A DNA stretch of 64,000 nt, from assembly GCF_000832065.1 (NCBI RefSeq), contig NZ_JXQM01000013.1, positions 1 to 64,000 on the forward strand. The letters are read 5' to 3'. Positions 9,315 to 21,116 of the stretch are shown here, piece by piece; position 1 is the stretch's first letter, and the number at the start of each line of letters is the position of its first letter. The notes under the pieces were generated by a model that was not told the DNA's origin, did not search any database, and saw only the letters and a list, made by a program, of their open reading frames with translations. The DNA is from Nitrosospira sp. NpAV (GTDB lineage: Bacteria; Pseudomonadota; Gammaproteobacteria; Burkholderiales; Nitrosomonadaceae). Both the position numbers and the translations under genes were made by a program.

Positions 9315-9613
9315 GTTTACCTACTCCAAGTTTTTTTGTTTGTATAATAATTTCTTTTATTTATCAGGATTTGTTCGCGCATCTATTGCGACCTTCCCCT
9401 TGAGAGTTCCGATACATGACTTGTAAGCCGGTCAAAAAGTAACACACGGATAACGGAAACGTCTGTCAGGGAGTGTTGAAACATAATGTAGGGATAAATG
9501 AATTTCCTGTCAGGGATTCCCTACATTATTATCAATGGGCCAGCTCGCGATTCCCCCGCGCTCCAGGCAGGATAAAAGTTCCCCATCAACTCCACACCAC
9601 GACGCATACGCAT
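9315..9613. promoter_or_regulatory. Divergent nikR/yaeQ promoter region with a 12-bp inverted repeat
   Basis: The spacer between divergent nikR and yaeQ is AT-rich beside nikR. It contains a perfect 12-bp inverted repeat, ATAATGTAGGGA at 9483-9494 and TCCCTACATTAT at 9518-9529, with a 23-base spacer. This may be an operator or an mRNA hairpin in the yaeQ leader. It does not match the GTATGA-N16-TCATAC operator of E. coli NikR. Confidence 0.5.
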
Positions 9614-10165
9614 ATGGCTCTTGGAGCAACCATTTTTAAGGCCGATCTGCAAATTGCGGACCTGGATCGCAACTATTATCGGGATCATGCGCTCACGCTC
9701 GCCCGCCATCCGTCGGAAACCGATGAACGCATGATGGTGAGGTTACTGGCCTTCGCGCTCCACGCTCATGAAGCACTGTCGTTTGGCAACGGTCTGAGCA
9801 CATGTGATGAGCCCGATCTCTGGCAAAAGGATTTGACGGGCGCCATCGAAGTCTGGATAGATGTGGGTCTCCCGGATGAAAAACTGGTCCGCAAAGCCTG
9901 CGGCCGCGCCAGGCAGGTATTCATTTACACCTACGGCGGCCGTATCGCCGGCACGTGGTGGAACCAATGCCGCGGCAAACTTGAGCAGATCGGGAACTTG
10001 ACCGTGATCAATCTGCCACTGGAAGCGAGCCGCGCCATCGCAAAGCAGGCGCAGCGCAGCATGCGCTTGAATTGCACCATTCAGGAAGGGCAGATTTGGC
10101 TTGCCGATGATACTGTATCCGTGCTGCTTGAACTGGTGACGCTACAGAGCCCGCCGCCGGTTTGA
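9614..10165 (+). CDS. yaeQ: YaeQ family protein
   Basis: A 183-residue protein of the YaeQ family (E. coli YaeQ has 181 residues), which has a PD-(D/E)XK nuclease-like fold and an unsettled function. The start MALGATIFKADLQIADLDRN matches the usual N-terminus, so I chose the ATG at 9614 rather than a longer in-frame extension back to 9473, which would run through the inverted repeat. Conserved family stretches include HPSETDERMMVRLLAFALHA, WIDVGLPDEKLVRKACGRA and the C-terminal IQEGQIWLAD. It is divergent from nikR and convergent with the LapA-domain gene. Confidence 0.88.
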   Translation: MALGATIFKADLQIADLDRNYYRDHALTLARHPSETDERMMVRLLAFALHAHEALSFGNGLSTCDEPDLWQKDLTGAIEVWIDVGLPDEKLVRKACGRARQVFIYTYGGRIAGTWWNQCRGKLEQIGNLTVINLPLEASRAIAKQAQRSMRLNCTIQEGQIWLADDTVSVLLELVTLQSPPPV

Positions 10166-10288
10166 AATGACTTTCGTCACCATGCATTCTTGCCCGCACC
10201 ATGCTGACAACACAAAAGCGGTCCATTGCACTCACGCCGTCCCTACAATTGCGCGCCACCCCGCCCTAACGGATTTAGGATAATTCGT

Positions 10289-10675
10289 TTATTCTTTAGG
10301 TTTCCCGGGGCCACTTAGAAATAAAGACTTTAATCCGGGAAAACGTTCCGGCTCCTCGTGAACAGGTGTTGGCGACAGCTTCTCAAGCTCAACTTCCAGT
10401 TCGGCAATACGCCGCTCCAGCGCTATCTTGTCTTGTTCCAGACGCGAAACCCGGCTCCGAAGCCGTAAGCGCGTCCACCGGCCTTTTATCATGCTGGGCG
10501 ATGAAAACAGCCCGGCAATGAGCACCCCCAGGCCCATTGCGAGCAGCAGTACCAGGGCCAGAGAACCATCGAAACTCCATAAGGCCATGGACACCGTCAC
10601 TGGTACGTTGTTCTGCAGAGCGAACCCCACGACACCGATGGCAAGAACGATACCCACTATTAGAAGCAAATGCAT
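10289..10675 (-). CDS. LapA-domain (DUF1049) inner-membrane protein
   Basis: A 128-residue protein with two N-terminal TM segments (LLLIVGIVLAIGVVGFALQN and LALVLLLAMGLGVLIAGLF) separated by the NNVPVTVSMALWSF motif typical of lipopolysaccharide assembly protein A domains. A charged coiled coil follows (LRSRVSRLEQDKIALERRIA). E. coli LapA acts with LapB in controlling LPS synthesis. No lapB-like gene follows here, so the function is assigned by domain only. The 3' end converges with yaeQ. Confidence 0.85.
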   Translation of the reverse strand: MHLLLIVGIVLAIGVVGFALQNNVPVTVSMALWSFDGSLALVLLLAMGLGVLIAGLFSSPSMIKGRWTRLRLRSRVSRLEQDKIALERRIAELEVELEKLSPTPVHEEPERFPGLKSLFLSGPGKPKE

Positions 10676-11053
10676 GGCTTTGTCCCGCTATCCGATTACT
10701 ATCATTGGCGAAGCTCCGACTATCCCGGTTTTCCTGGCAGAAAGAATATAGTGCGGATCACCTGTAAAGCAAGAATAGCAAGAATACGATGACTCTTCCA
10801 TGCTGGCAGTCTGACGGACCTGAAGAATCGAAAACGAAACGCGACCGGATGAGGGTGGATTTTGACGATTTAAGGCCAATAGCGGGTCAAGAAAAGAAGG
10901 AAAGATGAACCGGGTTTCGTCATCGGTCTGGGCTGGGAACCTAGTCCAGACCGATCAGGACTTGCGCTGACCGCCATTGGCACTGGCTACAGTCGAGATG
11001 ACGTTTGTTCTGCTTGCTCACGCAAAAATCGCCTTATTTTGCTTGTTATCGCC
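10676..11053. other. Spacer between ftsB and the LapA-domain gene
   Basis: About 380 bases with no convincing gene. The notable content is a strong hairpin at 10922-10955, described separately. Both flanking genes are on the minus strand, so the spacer contains the 3' region of ftsB and probably the promoter of the LapA-domain gene. Confidence 0.4.
10922..10955. other. Strong stem-loop downstream of ftsB
   Basis: ATCGGTCTGG at 10922-10931 is perfectly complementary to CCAGACCGAT at 10946-10955. Pairing continues inward with G-C, A-U and G-U pairs for five more positions, to a GAAC loop. The stem is about 15 bp, symmetric, and has no U-tract on either side. It resembles an mRNA-stabilising hairpin or regulatory structure more than an intrinsic terminator. 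Confidence 0.6.
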
Positions 11054-11395
11054 TCACGGGCTTGCCTCACCGGATTCCACTCGTGAGGTATTTCTTTTGT
11101 TATCTTCCAGCAGATGGAAAAAGATCTCATCCTTCTTGATCATTCCCAGTTCGCTGCGGGCACGCTCCTCAATGGCGTCGGAACCCTGCTTGAGATCGCG
11201 CACTTCCGCGTCCAGCGTGGCGTTGCGGGTTTGCAATTTCTGGTTGATTTCATGCTGCGCCAACACCTGCTGATCGAATTCCCATACTTTCAGCCAGCTC
11301 CCCTTGCCCAGCCATAGCGGATATTGCAGCAGGGCAATCAGAACAACGAGTATAAGACTCAGCACTTTCACCGGGATATCTCTACCAATCGTCAT
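11054..11395 (-). CDS. ftsB: Cell division protein FtsB
   Basis: A 113-residue bitopic divisome protein that forms the FtsQLB complex. A short cytoplasmic N-terminus is followed by one TM segment ([20 protein letters not shown]) and a periplasmic coiled coil ([20 protein letters not shown]), ending in the conserved [18 protein letters not shown] motif. It lies 110 bases downstream of eno on the same strand, the standard eno-ftsB arrangement of beta- and gammaproteobacteria. Confidence 0.93.
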   Translation of the reverse strand: MTIGRDIPVKVLSLILVVLIALLQYPLWLGKGSWLKVWEFDQQVLAQHEINQKLQTRNATLDAEVRDLKQGSDAIEERARSELGMIKKDEIFFHLLEDNKRNTSRVESGEASP

Positions 11396-11505
11396 TTATA
11401 CAGGCAATTCCTGCCGGCGTTGCCAGCTCATCCGGTTGACAGCGGGCCGTAAAAACGAGCCGACCAGAAAGCTTGGCACGGCATATCGAGATTACGCGGT
11501 TATCC

Positions 11506-12813
<1,308 letters not shown>

Positions 12814-12834
12814 TTAAATTTTATTAGGTTTCTA

Positions 12835-12868
12835 TAGGATGGGGGGAGCGAAGCGCAACCCATCATTG
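12835..12868. repeat. Short palindromic intergenic repeat (REP-like)
   Basis: Between pyrG and eno lies a GC-rich imperfect palindrome (GGATGGGGGGAGCGAAGCGC then AACCCATCA). A related sequence sharing ATAGGATGG and GCG(T/C)AACCCATCA occurs at about 14818-14848 upstream of pyrG. Its repetition in intergenic DNA suggests a dispersed REP-like family. Confidence 0.5.
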
Positions 12869-12892
12869 GCTTCTTTCACAGCTCGCTCGCGC

Positions 12893-14918
<2,026 letters not shown>

Positions 14919-15437
14919 TCACTCAAGATCAGCGGCAGCCATAAAGGCATCAGCGGTATCAGCCTTGATATCCACTGCGGTTCCCGGGCTCACCAGATCG
15001 AACAATTCCAGCAAATCCTGGTTGCGCATGCGAATGCAGCCGATGGAACCAGGCTTGCCCATTTCCACGCTATCCGGGCTGCCATGGATGTAGATATAAC
15101 GGCGCATGGTATCCACCGCCCCCAGGCGATTGAAGCCGGGCTCGCAGCCGGAAAGCCACAGAATACGCGTTAAAATCCAGTCACGGCCAGGAAAGCTGGC
15201 GCCCAGTTCCGGCGTGTAAATTTCACCGGTGGGCCGCCGTCTCACGAATACCGTATTGACCGGTTGATCCGCGCCGATTTTGGCGCGAACGATGTGTTTT
15301 CCCAGTGGCGTGCGGAAGCTACCGTTTATCTGCCCTACCCCGTTTCTCGCGGAGGAAATACGGTAGTGCCGTATAACATTCTCGTTATCGTCATATAAAT
15401 CCAGTTCCTGAGGCGGAACATTGATTACGATTCTCAT
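14919..15437 (-). CDS. L,D-transpeptidase family protein (YkuD domain)
   Basis: A 172-residue protein made almost entirely of a YkuD domain. The catalytic motif is present, with His118 in YIHGSPDS and the nucleophile Cys134 in GSIGCIRM. Such enzymes form 3-3 cross-links in peptidoglycan or attach lipoproteins to it. There is no signal peptide or membrane segment on the visible start, as in some short members of the family, so export is unclear. It begins two bases after the tadA stop, with a GGATAAGG leader, so the two are cotranscribed. Confidence 0.88.
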   Translation of the reverse strand: MRIVINVPPQELDLYDDNENVIRHYRISSARNGVGQINGSFRTPLGKHIVRAKIGADQPVNTVFVRRRPTGEIYTPELGASFPGRDWILTRILWLSGCEPGFNRLGAVDTMRRYIYIHGSPDSVEMGKPGSIGCIRMRNQDLLELFDLVSPGTAVDIKADTADAFMAAADLE

Positions 15438-15439
15438 CC

Positions 15440-15931
<492 letters not shown>

Positions 15932-16264
15932 TTATCGATCGTGACGAAATGCTCATTACTGGTTTTGTACCCGTGGCTGGTGTGTCGATCCTGCCCGATT
16001 TAATTAAGTGCCTTGCTATTTATAACAATTCGACCTAGAAATGATATGAGTGGTTATACCATTTAAGGAGGCGAAATCCTAAATGACCTTTCTAGGATCC
16101 AAAATCACTGAATAGGTGCCGATTTTCCAGCAACGTGACCACCACTTGCTCGGGGATTCCCTAGATCCACGCGAGCGAATCCAGGTGAGGTAACGCCGTA
16201 CACGCGATACCCTCACTACGCAAAGACCACCGTGCTGCGCTTGCCGACACAGGAGAGAATGACT
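15932..16264. other. Divergent spacer upstream of tadA and the DUF5996 gene
   Basis: About 330 bases with promoters presumably facing both ways. An imperfect hairpin (CATTTAAGGA, then TCCTAAATG) sits at about 16059-16084. No gene-length frame with a credible start was found. Confidence 0.4.
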
Positions 16265-17206
16265 ATGGCAGCCCATTATGCAGTCGACGCTCGCAGCGAT
16301 TGGCCCAAGCTGCCTCCGCTGGAGGATTGGCAGGACACCTGCACCACTCTCCATATGTGGATACAGGTCATCGGCAAAATCCGGTTGTCGCTTTCACCAG
16401 ACATCAACCACTGCTGGGGATCCACATTTTATGTTACCACGCGCGGCCTTACTACCTCGCCCATTCCTTACGGAATGCTCACGTTTGCAATCGACTTCGA
16501 TTTTATCACCCACATGCTGCGGATCACCACGTCCTCGGGAACCGATCAGTCGTTCGCTCTTGAGCCTATGTCGGTCGCCAGCTTCTACCGCAAAACCATG
16601 CGAGCACTCGGCGAACTGGGGATCGAGATCAAGATCCTCGCCCGGCCGGTTGAAGTGGAAGTCGCAATCCCGTTCGAGCAGGATCATCAGCATGCGAGCT
16701 ACGATGCTGAGATCGTTTCCCGTTTCTGGCATGCGCTCGTGCATGCCGATTGTATCTTTAAGGATTTCCGCGCCCGCTTCATAGGCAAGGTGAGCCCGGT
16801 GCATTTCTTCTGGGGAGGAATTGATCTGGCTGTCACCCGGTTTTCCGGGCGAACCGCGCCGAAGCATCCTGGAGGCGCACCCAATGTCGCTGTCCGGGTA
16901 ACCCAAGACGCGTATTCGCATGAAGTATCGAGCGCGGGATTTTGGCCCGGAATGGGCTTAGGAGAGGCCGCTTTCTATGCTTATGCTTACCCCTCTCCCG
17001 CCGGTTTCGATAAATATCCCGTTCAACCAGAGGCGGCCTATTTCCATGACAAGCTCGGTTTCTTTATTCTTCCGTACGAAGCGGTACGAACAGCCGAAAA
17101 CCCGCGGCAAGTGCTCCTCCTCTTTCTCCAGACCACTTACGATGCTGCCGCTACGCTGGCGAATTGGGATCGCCCCGCGCTGGAACGAAAGATTACCCAA
17201 ACATGA
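16265..17206 (+). CDS. DUF5996 family protein
   Basis: A 313-residue cytoplasmic protein recognised by the N-terminal pattern WPKLPPLEDWQDTCTTLHMW, the QVIGKIRLSLSPDINHCWG segment and the FFWGGIDLAVTRFSGR motif of the DUF5996 family. Its biochemical function is unknown. The family commonly reads WHVTLYVTPRGLTT; the equivalent here is STFYVTTRGLTTSP. The ATG at 16265 is preferred because the AGGAG at 16251-16255 is nine bases upstream. It stands alone, with no operon partner. Confidence 0.8.
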   Translation: MAAHYAVDARSDWPKLPPLEDWQDTCTTLHMWIQVIGKIRLSLSPDINHCWGSTFYVTTRGLTTSPIPYGMLTFAIDFDFITHMLRITTSSGTDQSFALEPMSVASFYRKTMRALGELGIEIKILARPVEVEVAIPFEQDHQHASYDAEIVSRFWHALVHADCIFKDFRARFIGKVSPVHFFWGGIDLAVTRFSGRTAPKHPGGAPNVAVRVTQDAYSHEVSSAGFWPGMGLGEAAFYAYAYPSPAGFDKYPVQPEAAYFHDKLGFFILPYEAVRTAENPRQVLLLFLQTTYDAAATLANWDRPALERKITQT

Positions 17207-17374
17207 CAAAAAACGCTGTGGACCGGATATGCGTCCACCTGTCTTATCCAGCGGCTAATGGGAGGAAGCGCCTGATAAGCATCTGGCAAGGTTAAGAAAC
17301 AGGTAGGGTATCGAGAAAGCATCTTATTCAGATCAGGACAATTTTGTCCAACTTCACTCAAAAGGAACACAGAT

Positions 17375-17845
17375 ATGACCACCAAACCCATCCCCGATGA
17401 TTACCACGCCGTGACCCCGTATCTGCTGATCAAGGGTGCGGCTGAGGCTATTGAGTTTTACAAGCGGGCATTTGGCGCAACGGAATTACTCAAAGTCGCT
17501 TTGCCTGACGGCAAGATCGGGCACACCGAAATCAAAATTGGCGATTCCCGCATCATGATGGCTGACGATTGCGGTACGGAAGGTGCATTCCGGAACCCGC
17601 AATCATCCGGCGGCACATCTGTGGGTCTGCATCTGTACGTGGAAAATGTTGACGCGCTTTTTGCCCGGGCCGTTGACGCGGGCGCCAAGGTCGTCAGGCC
17701 CGTGCAAGATCAATTTTATGGTGACCGGATGGGTACGCTGCAAGACCCCTTTGGGCATATCTGGTTCATCGCAACTCACAAGGAAGATGTCTCCCCGGAT
17801 GAAATCAGGCGGCGCGCCGAGTCAGCGTGCAAACAAAGCACGTAA
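17375..17845 (+). CDS. VOC (glyoxalase/bleomycin resistance) family protein, PhnB-like
   Basis: A 156-residue protein with paired beta-alpha-beta-beta-beta modules of the vicinal oxygen chelate superfamily. It contains VTPYLLIKGAAEAIEFYKRA, FGATELLKVALPDGKIGHTE, VGLHLYVENVDALFARAVDA and DRMGTLQDPFGHIWFIATH, close to the PhnB/YdcJ-like group. The substrate is unknown; these proteins are often annotated as glyoxalases without evidence. It is preceded by an AAAGGAACACAG leader and stands alone. Confidence 0.85.
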   Translation: MTTKPIPDDYHAVTPYLLIKGAAEAIEFYKRAFGATELLKVALPDGKIGHTEIKIGDSRIMMADDCGTEGAFRNPQSSGGTSVGLHLYVENVDALFARAVDAGAKVVRPVQDQFYGDRMGTLQDPFGHIWFIATHKEDVSPDEIRRRAESACKQST

Positions 17846-18196
17846 AATATAGACGCCAATAAGCGCAGCCCATTGCGCTGCACACCGATTCCCAATATAT
17901 ATTTCCCCTGCCTGATTATCGTCATATCGGCATCCGGGCGGCACATACCTGCGCATTGTCAATCTGCCGCAACGGCAAGGTGACGACTCGCTCACCCCGC
18001 ACATGGATTCGCCGGGAGAAGCGGCGCGCCGGATATGACAACGTCACGCCTTCATCATCCATGGGATGATATTGCCAGACATGCGGCGCAATACGATATG
18101 CTGCGCGTATGGCGCCCATCCCTTGCCACGTTTATTGCACCCTGCGCCTCACTGCTTCCCAATACGCTATAATCCCGCTTTTTTTGCCTTCGACAA
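17846..18196. promoter_or_regulatory. Upstream region of the ccm operon with a consensus -10 box
   Basis: About 350 bases without a secure gene. A perfect TATAAT at 18168-18173, 23 bases before the ccmA start codon, is the likely -10 box of the ccm operon. No good -35 is visible at the right spacing. A 65-codon minus-strand frame at 17922-18119 has no recognisable family. Confidence 0.5.
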
Positions 18197-18817
18197 ATGC
18201 CAACGCTGGAAGGAAACCAACTGGAATGTGTGCGCGGCGACCGCCGATTATTCCGTGACGTCAATTTCTCGCTCGAAGCAGGCGGATTGATGCAGGTTCA
18301 GGGGCCCAATGGCAGTGGCAAAACCAGTCTTCTGCGCATGCTGTGCGGGCTGGCGGCGCCCGCCCATGGCGAAATCCGTTGGAATGGCACTGAAATTCGC
18401 ACTCTGGGGAGTGATTATTACGGGGCAATGAGCTATCTCGGGCATTTGGGTGGCGTCAAGGACGATCTGACCGCCATTGAGAACCTGCGCATTTCCAGTG
18501 CGCTGGGAGGTGTCGAAATCGATGAGCGTAAAGCCCATGACGCGTTGCAGCACATGGGGCTGGGGGGGCGCGAATTATTGCCGGCCAAGGTATTGTCGCA
18601 AGGACAGCGGCGCAGGGTCACGCTGGCGCGCCTGTTGGTATGCGGGACCGTGTTATGGATACTGGATGAACCCTTGACGGCGCTCGACACCACCGCCGTG
18701 AAGCTGATGCAAGGCCTGATGGAACAGCATCTGGAACACGGTGGCATGATCGTGATGACAACCCACCAGGAGATCGAGATAGCCGCCCTTACAACCCAGC
18801 GCTTGCAGCTCGCCTGA
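18197..18817 (+). CDS. ccmA: Heme exporter ATP-binding protein CcmA
   Basis: A 206-residue ABC ATPase of the CcmABCD complex, which releases holo-CcmE from CcmC during cytochrome c maturation. Walker A is GPNGSGKTSLLRML, the signature is LSQGQRRRVTLARL, Walker B is LWILDEPLTALD, and the switch His is in MTTHQE. Length matches the family. It is the first gene of a nine-gene System I operon; ccmB begins two bases after its stop. Confidence 0.96.
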   Translation: MPTLEGNQLECVRGDRRLFRDVNFSLEAGGLMQVQGPNGSGKTSLLRMLCGLAAPAHGEIRWNGTEIRTLGSDYYGAMSYLGHLGGVKDDLTAIENLRISSALGGVEIDERKAHDALQHMGLGGRELLPAKVLSQGQRRRVTLARLLVCGTVLWILDEPLTALDTTAVKLMQGLMEQHLEHGGMIVMTTHQEIEIAALTTQRLQLA

Positions 18818-18818
18818 T

Positions 18819-19478
18819 ATGTTTCTTTGGATAATACAGCGTGACCTTCTGCTTGCGATGCGGCGGCGGTCGGATGTCCTGACCACGCTGTTTTTTTTCG
18901 TCATCGTCGTGAGCCTCTTCCCCCTCGGCGTGGGGCCGGAGATGGCCATGCTCCGGATCATGGCGCCGGGTGTGGTATGGGTGGCCGCGCTGCTGGCCTC
19001 GATGTTATCGCTGGGACGGATGTTTGCCAGCGACCATCTGGATGGCACGCTGGAACAGATGCTGCTCTCGCCCCAGTCGCTCCCTCTCCTGGTACTGGGC
19101 AAGGCCTTGGCCCACTGGCTGGTAACGGGTGTGCCGCTGGTGCTGATGGCGCCCGTGCTGGGTATCCAGTATGACCTGCCCGGAGACGCGCTGCTGGTGC
19201 TGACCGCCTCGCTGCTGCTGGGAACGCCGGTGCTAAGCCTGATTGGCGCAATCGGCGCGGCGCTCACCTTGGGATTGCGTGGCGGCGGCGTACTGGTTTC
19301 GCTGCTGGTATTGCCACTCTATATTCCTGTATTGATTTTTGGCGCGGGCGCGGTAGAGGCAAGCACCGCCGGCTTGGGAGCTGGCGCGCATATGTCGCTG
19401 CTGGGGGCCTTCCTGCTGGCATCCCTGGTATTGGCGCCATGGACGGCGGCTCTGTCGCTAAGAATTTCAATGGAGTAA
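18819..19478 (+). CDS. ccmB: Heme exporter permease CcmB
   Basis: A 219-residue integral membrane protein with six predicted hydrophobic segments. It has the family start MFLWIIQRDLLLAMRRRSDV and the FASDHLDGTLEQMLLSPQSL loop characteristic of CcmB. It pairs with CcmA and CcmC in the ABC-type complex that frees heme-loaded CcmE. A 174-base gap with no gene separates it from ccmC, so an internal promoter is possible there. Confidence 0.95.
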   Translation: MFLWIIQRDLLLAMRRRSDVLTTLFFFVIVVSLFPLGVGPEMAMLRIMAPGVVWVAALLASMLSLGRMFASDHLDGTLEQMLLSPQSLPLLVLGKALAHWLVTGVPLVLMAPVLGIQYDLPGDALLVLTASLLLGTPVLSLIGAIGAALTLGLRGGGVLVSLLVLPLYIPVLIFGAGAVEASTAGLGAGAHMSLLGAFLLASLVLAPWTAALSLRISME

Positions 19479-19652
19479 AGGACTCTCGGGAAATACTCAT
19501 CACATCGGGTTGCCGGCACCCGCGGAGACCCGCAAGGACTTATTCAGGGAGTTCCTAAAGAAACCAATTCTGAATTCGAGGTTTTTAGTTTAAAATTGCG
19601 AGTTACGCACCTGAAGCGCAAAACCTAGGATACGGAATTAGTATTTTTTAAC

Positions 19653-20393
19653 ATGGCGATAAACTGGTTCAAATATTCTTCTCCGGCAAGTTTCTATTTT
19701 CTTGCCGGTAAAATGATCCCGCTGTTTTCCATTGCCGCAATATTATTATGCGCGGCAGGGCTTTATATCGGCTTCTTTGTGGCCCCCACCGATTTTCAAC
19801 AGGGTGAGGCTTATCGCATCATTTTCATCCATGTTCCCGCCGCCTGGATGTCCATGTTCCTTTATGTGGTGATGGCGATGTGGTCCGGCATTGGCCTTGC
19901 CTTCAATACGCGGCTTTCTTCCATGATCGCCACGGCCATTGCGCCGACCGGGGCAATGTTCACCTTTCTGGCATTGTGGACCGGTGCGCTGTGGGGCAAG
20001 CCCATGTGGGGAACATGGTGGGTATGGGATGCGCGGCTCACTTCGGAACTGATTCTGTTATTCCTTTACATCGGCTTCATGTCACTGCAGGCGGCAATCG
20101 ACGATCCGCGTCGCGCCGACAAAGCCGGGGCGATGATTGCTCTGGTGGGCGTGGTGAATATACCCATCATTTATTTCTCGGTAAAATGGTGGAATACCCT
20201 GCATCAGGGTGCCTCCGTAAGCATTACTCAATCTCCCAAAATGGCCACCACCATGCTGACCGGCATGCTGATCATGTCGCTCGCATGCTGGATGTACGCG
20301 ATTGCCGTCGTGCTGATACGCACGCGGGCCGTTATCCTGGAACGTGAACGTCACACCGTGTGGGTAGGTGAGTTGCAAGGGGCCGCGCGGTGA
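19653..20393 (+). CDS. ccmC: Heme transporter CcmC
   Basis: A 246-residue six-TM protein that loads heme onto CcmE at the periplasmic face. The tryptophan-rich heme-handling motif is WGKPMWGTWWVWDARLTSEL, with conserved periplasmic histidines in FIHVPAAWMS and WWNTLHQGAS. Its stop overlaps the GTG start of ccmD in a GTGA arrangement. Confidence 0.96.
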   Translation: MAINWFKYSSPASFYFLAGKMIPLFSIAAILLCAAGLYIGFFVAPTDFQQGEAYRIIFIHVPAAWMSMFLYVVMAMWSGIGLAFNTRLSSMIATAIAPTGAMFTFLALWTGALWGKPMWGTWWVWDARLTSELILLFLYIGFMSLQAAIDDPRRADKAGAMIALVGVVNIPIIYFSVKWWNTLHQGASVSITQSPKMATTMLTGMLIMSLACWMYAIAVVLIRTRAVILERERHTVWVGELQGAAR

Positions 20394-20587
20394 ACTGGGC
20401 CAGCGTGTCGGATTTTCTGGATATGGGCGGATATGGATTCTACGTGTGGGGGTCCTATCTGGTGGCGCTTATTTGCATAGTTGGAGAGATTATTCTTGTT
20501 TTTAACCGCAAGCGAACTTTGCTCCGGCATCTCAGTCTGATTCATCAGTCAACTAAACAAGAGAAAACAAATGAAACCGCGTCATAA
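20390..20587 (+). CDS. ccmD: Heme exporter protein CcmD
   Basis: A 65-residue single-TM protein ([20 protein letters not shown]) that holds CcmE in the CcmABC complex. The motif [12 protein letters not shown] is typical of CcmD. It starts at a GTG overlapping the ccmC stop by four bases, and its 3' end overlaps the ccmE start by 17 bases. Such tight packing implies translational coupling. Confidence 0.93.
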   Translation: MNWASVSDFLDMGGYGFYVWGSYLVALICIVGEIILVFNRKRTLLRHLSLIHQSTKQEKTNETAS

Positions 20588-21020
20588 AAAATTGGCAATA
20601 ATCGCGTCCGGCGTGACTGCGCTGGGTGTTGCTTCCATACTGGTATTGAATGCGTTTCAAAGCAATCTGGTATTTTTCTTCAGCCCCACCCAGGTGGCGG
20701 CCAACGAAGCTCCTGTGGGCAGGAGCTTTCGCATCGGCGGCCTGGTCGAAGAAGGCAGCGTCAGGCGTCAGGCCGATGGCGTGACGGTGAATTTCGTCGT
20801 GACCGACACCGCGAAAGTGATTCCGGTAGTCTATACAGGTATTCTTCCCGACCTGTTCAAAGAAGGCAAAGGTGTTGTCGCCCAGGGAAAACTGGCTGAA
20901 AACGGCGTTTTCCGCGCGGACGAGGTACTTGCCAAGCACGATGAAAACTACATGCCGCCGGAAGCGGCAAGCGCCCTGGAACAAGCAGATAAGGCACGAA
21001 AAACGGTGCTGGTGCAATAA
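20571..21020 (+). CDS. ccmE: Cytochrome c maturation heme chaperone CcmE
   Basis: A 149-residue membrane-anchored periplasmic chaperone that carries heme covalently. It has an N-terminal signal anchor ([20 protein letters not shown]), an OB-fold domain ([20 protein letters not shown]) and the heme-binding His123 within [13 protein letters not shown], followed four residues later by the conserved Tyr. All hallmarks of the classical H-type CcmE are present. Confidence 0.96.
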   Translation: MKPRHKKLAIIASGVTALGVASILVLNAFQSNLVFFFSPTQVAANEAPVGRSFRIGGLVEEGSVRRQADGVTVNFVVTDTAKVIPVVYTGILPDLFKEGKGVVAQGKLAENGVFRADEVLAKHDENYMPPEAASALEQADKARKTVLVQ

Positions 21021-21116
21021 CCGCCAGCTCGCGAGGCGATAAAATTTTCTCCCTGATGCAAACAGGCCGACCATGGCCATAAGTCCGATTCTCCAACTTA
21101 TAATCCATAACTCACC

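Noticed and set aside
9483-9613. Extended N-terminus of YaeQ starting at 9473
   Set aside because: The extra 47 residues have no counterpart in the family and would be coded across a perfect inverted repeat. The ATG at 9614 gives the normal length.
17922-18119. 65-codon minus-strand gene upstream of ccmA
   Set aside because: No recognisable domain or ribosome-binding site, and it overlaps the region where the ccm promoter is expected.
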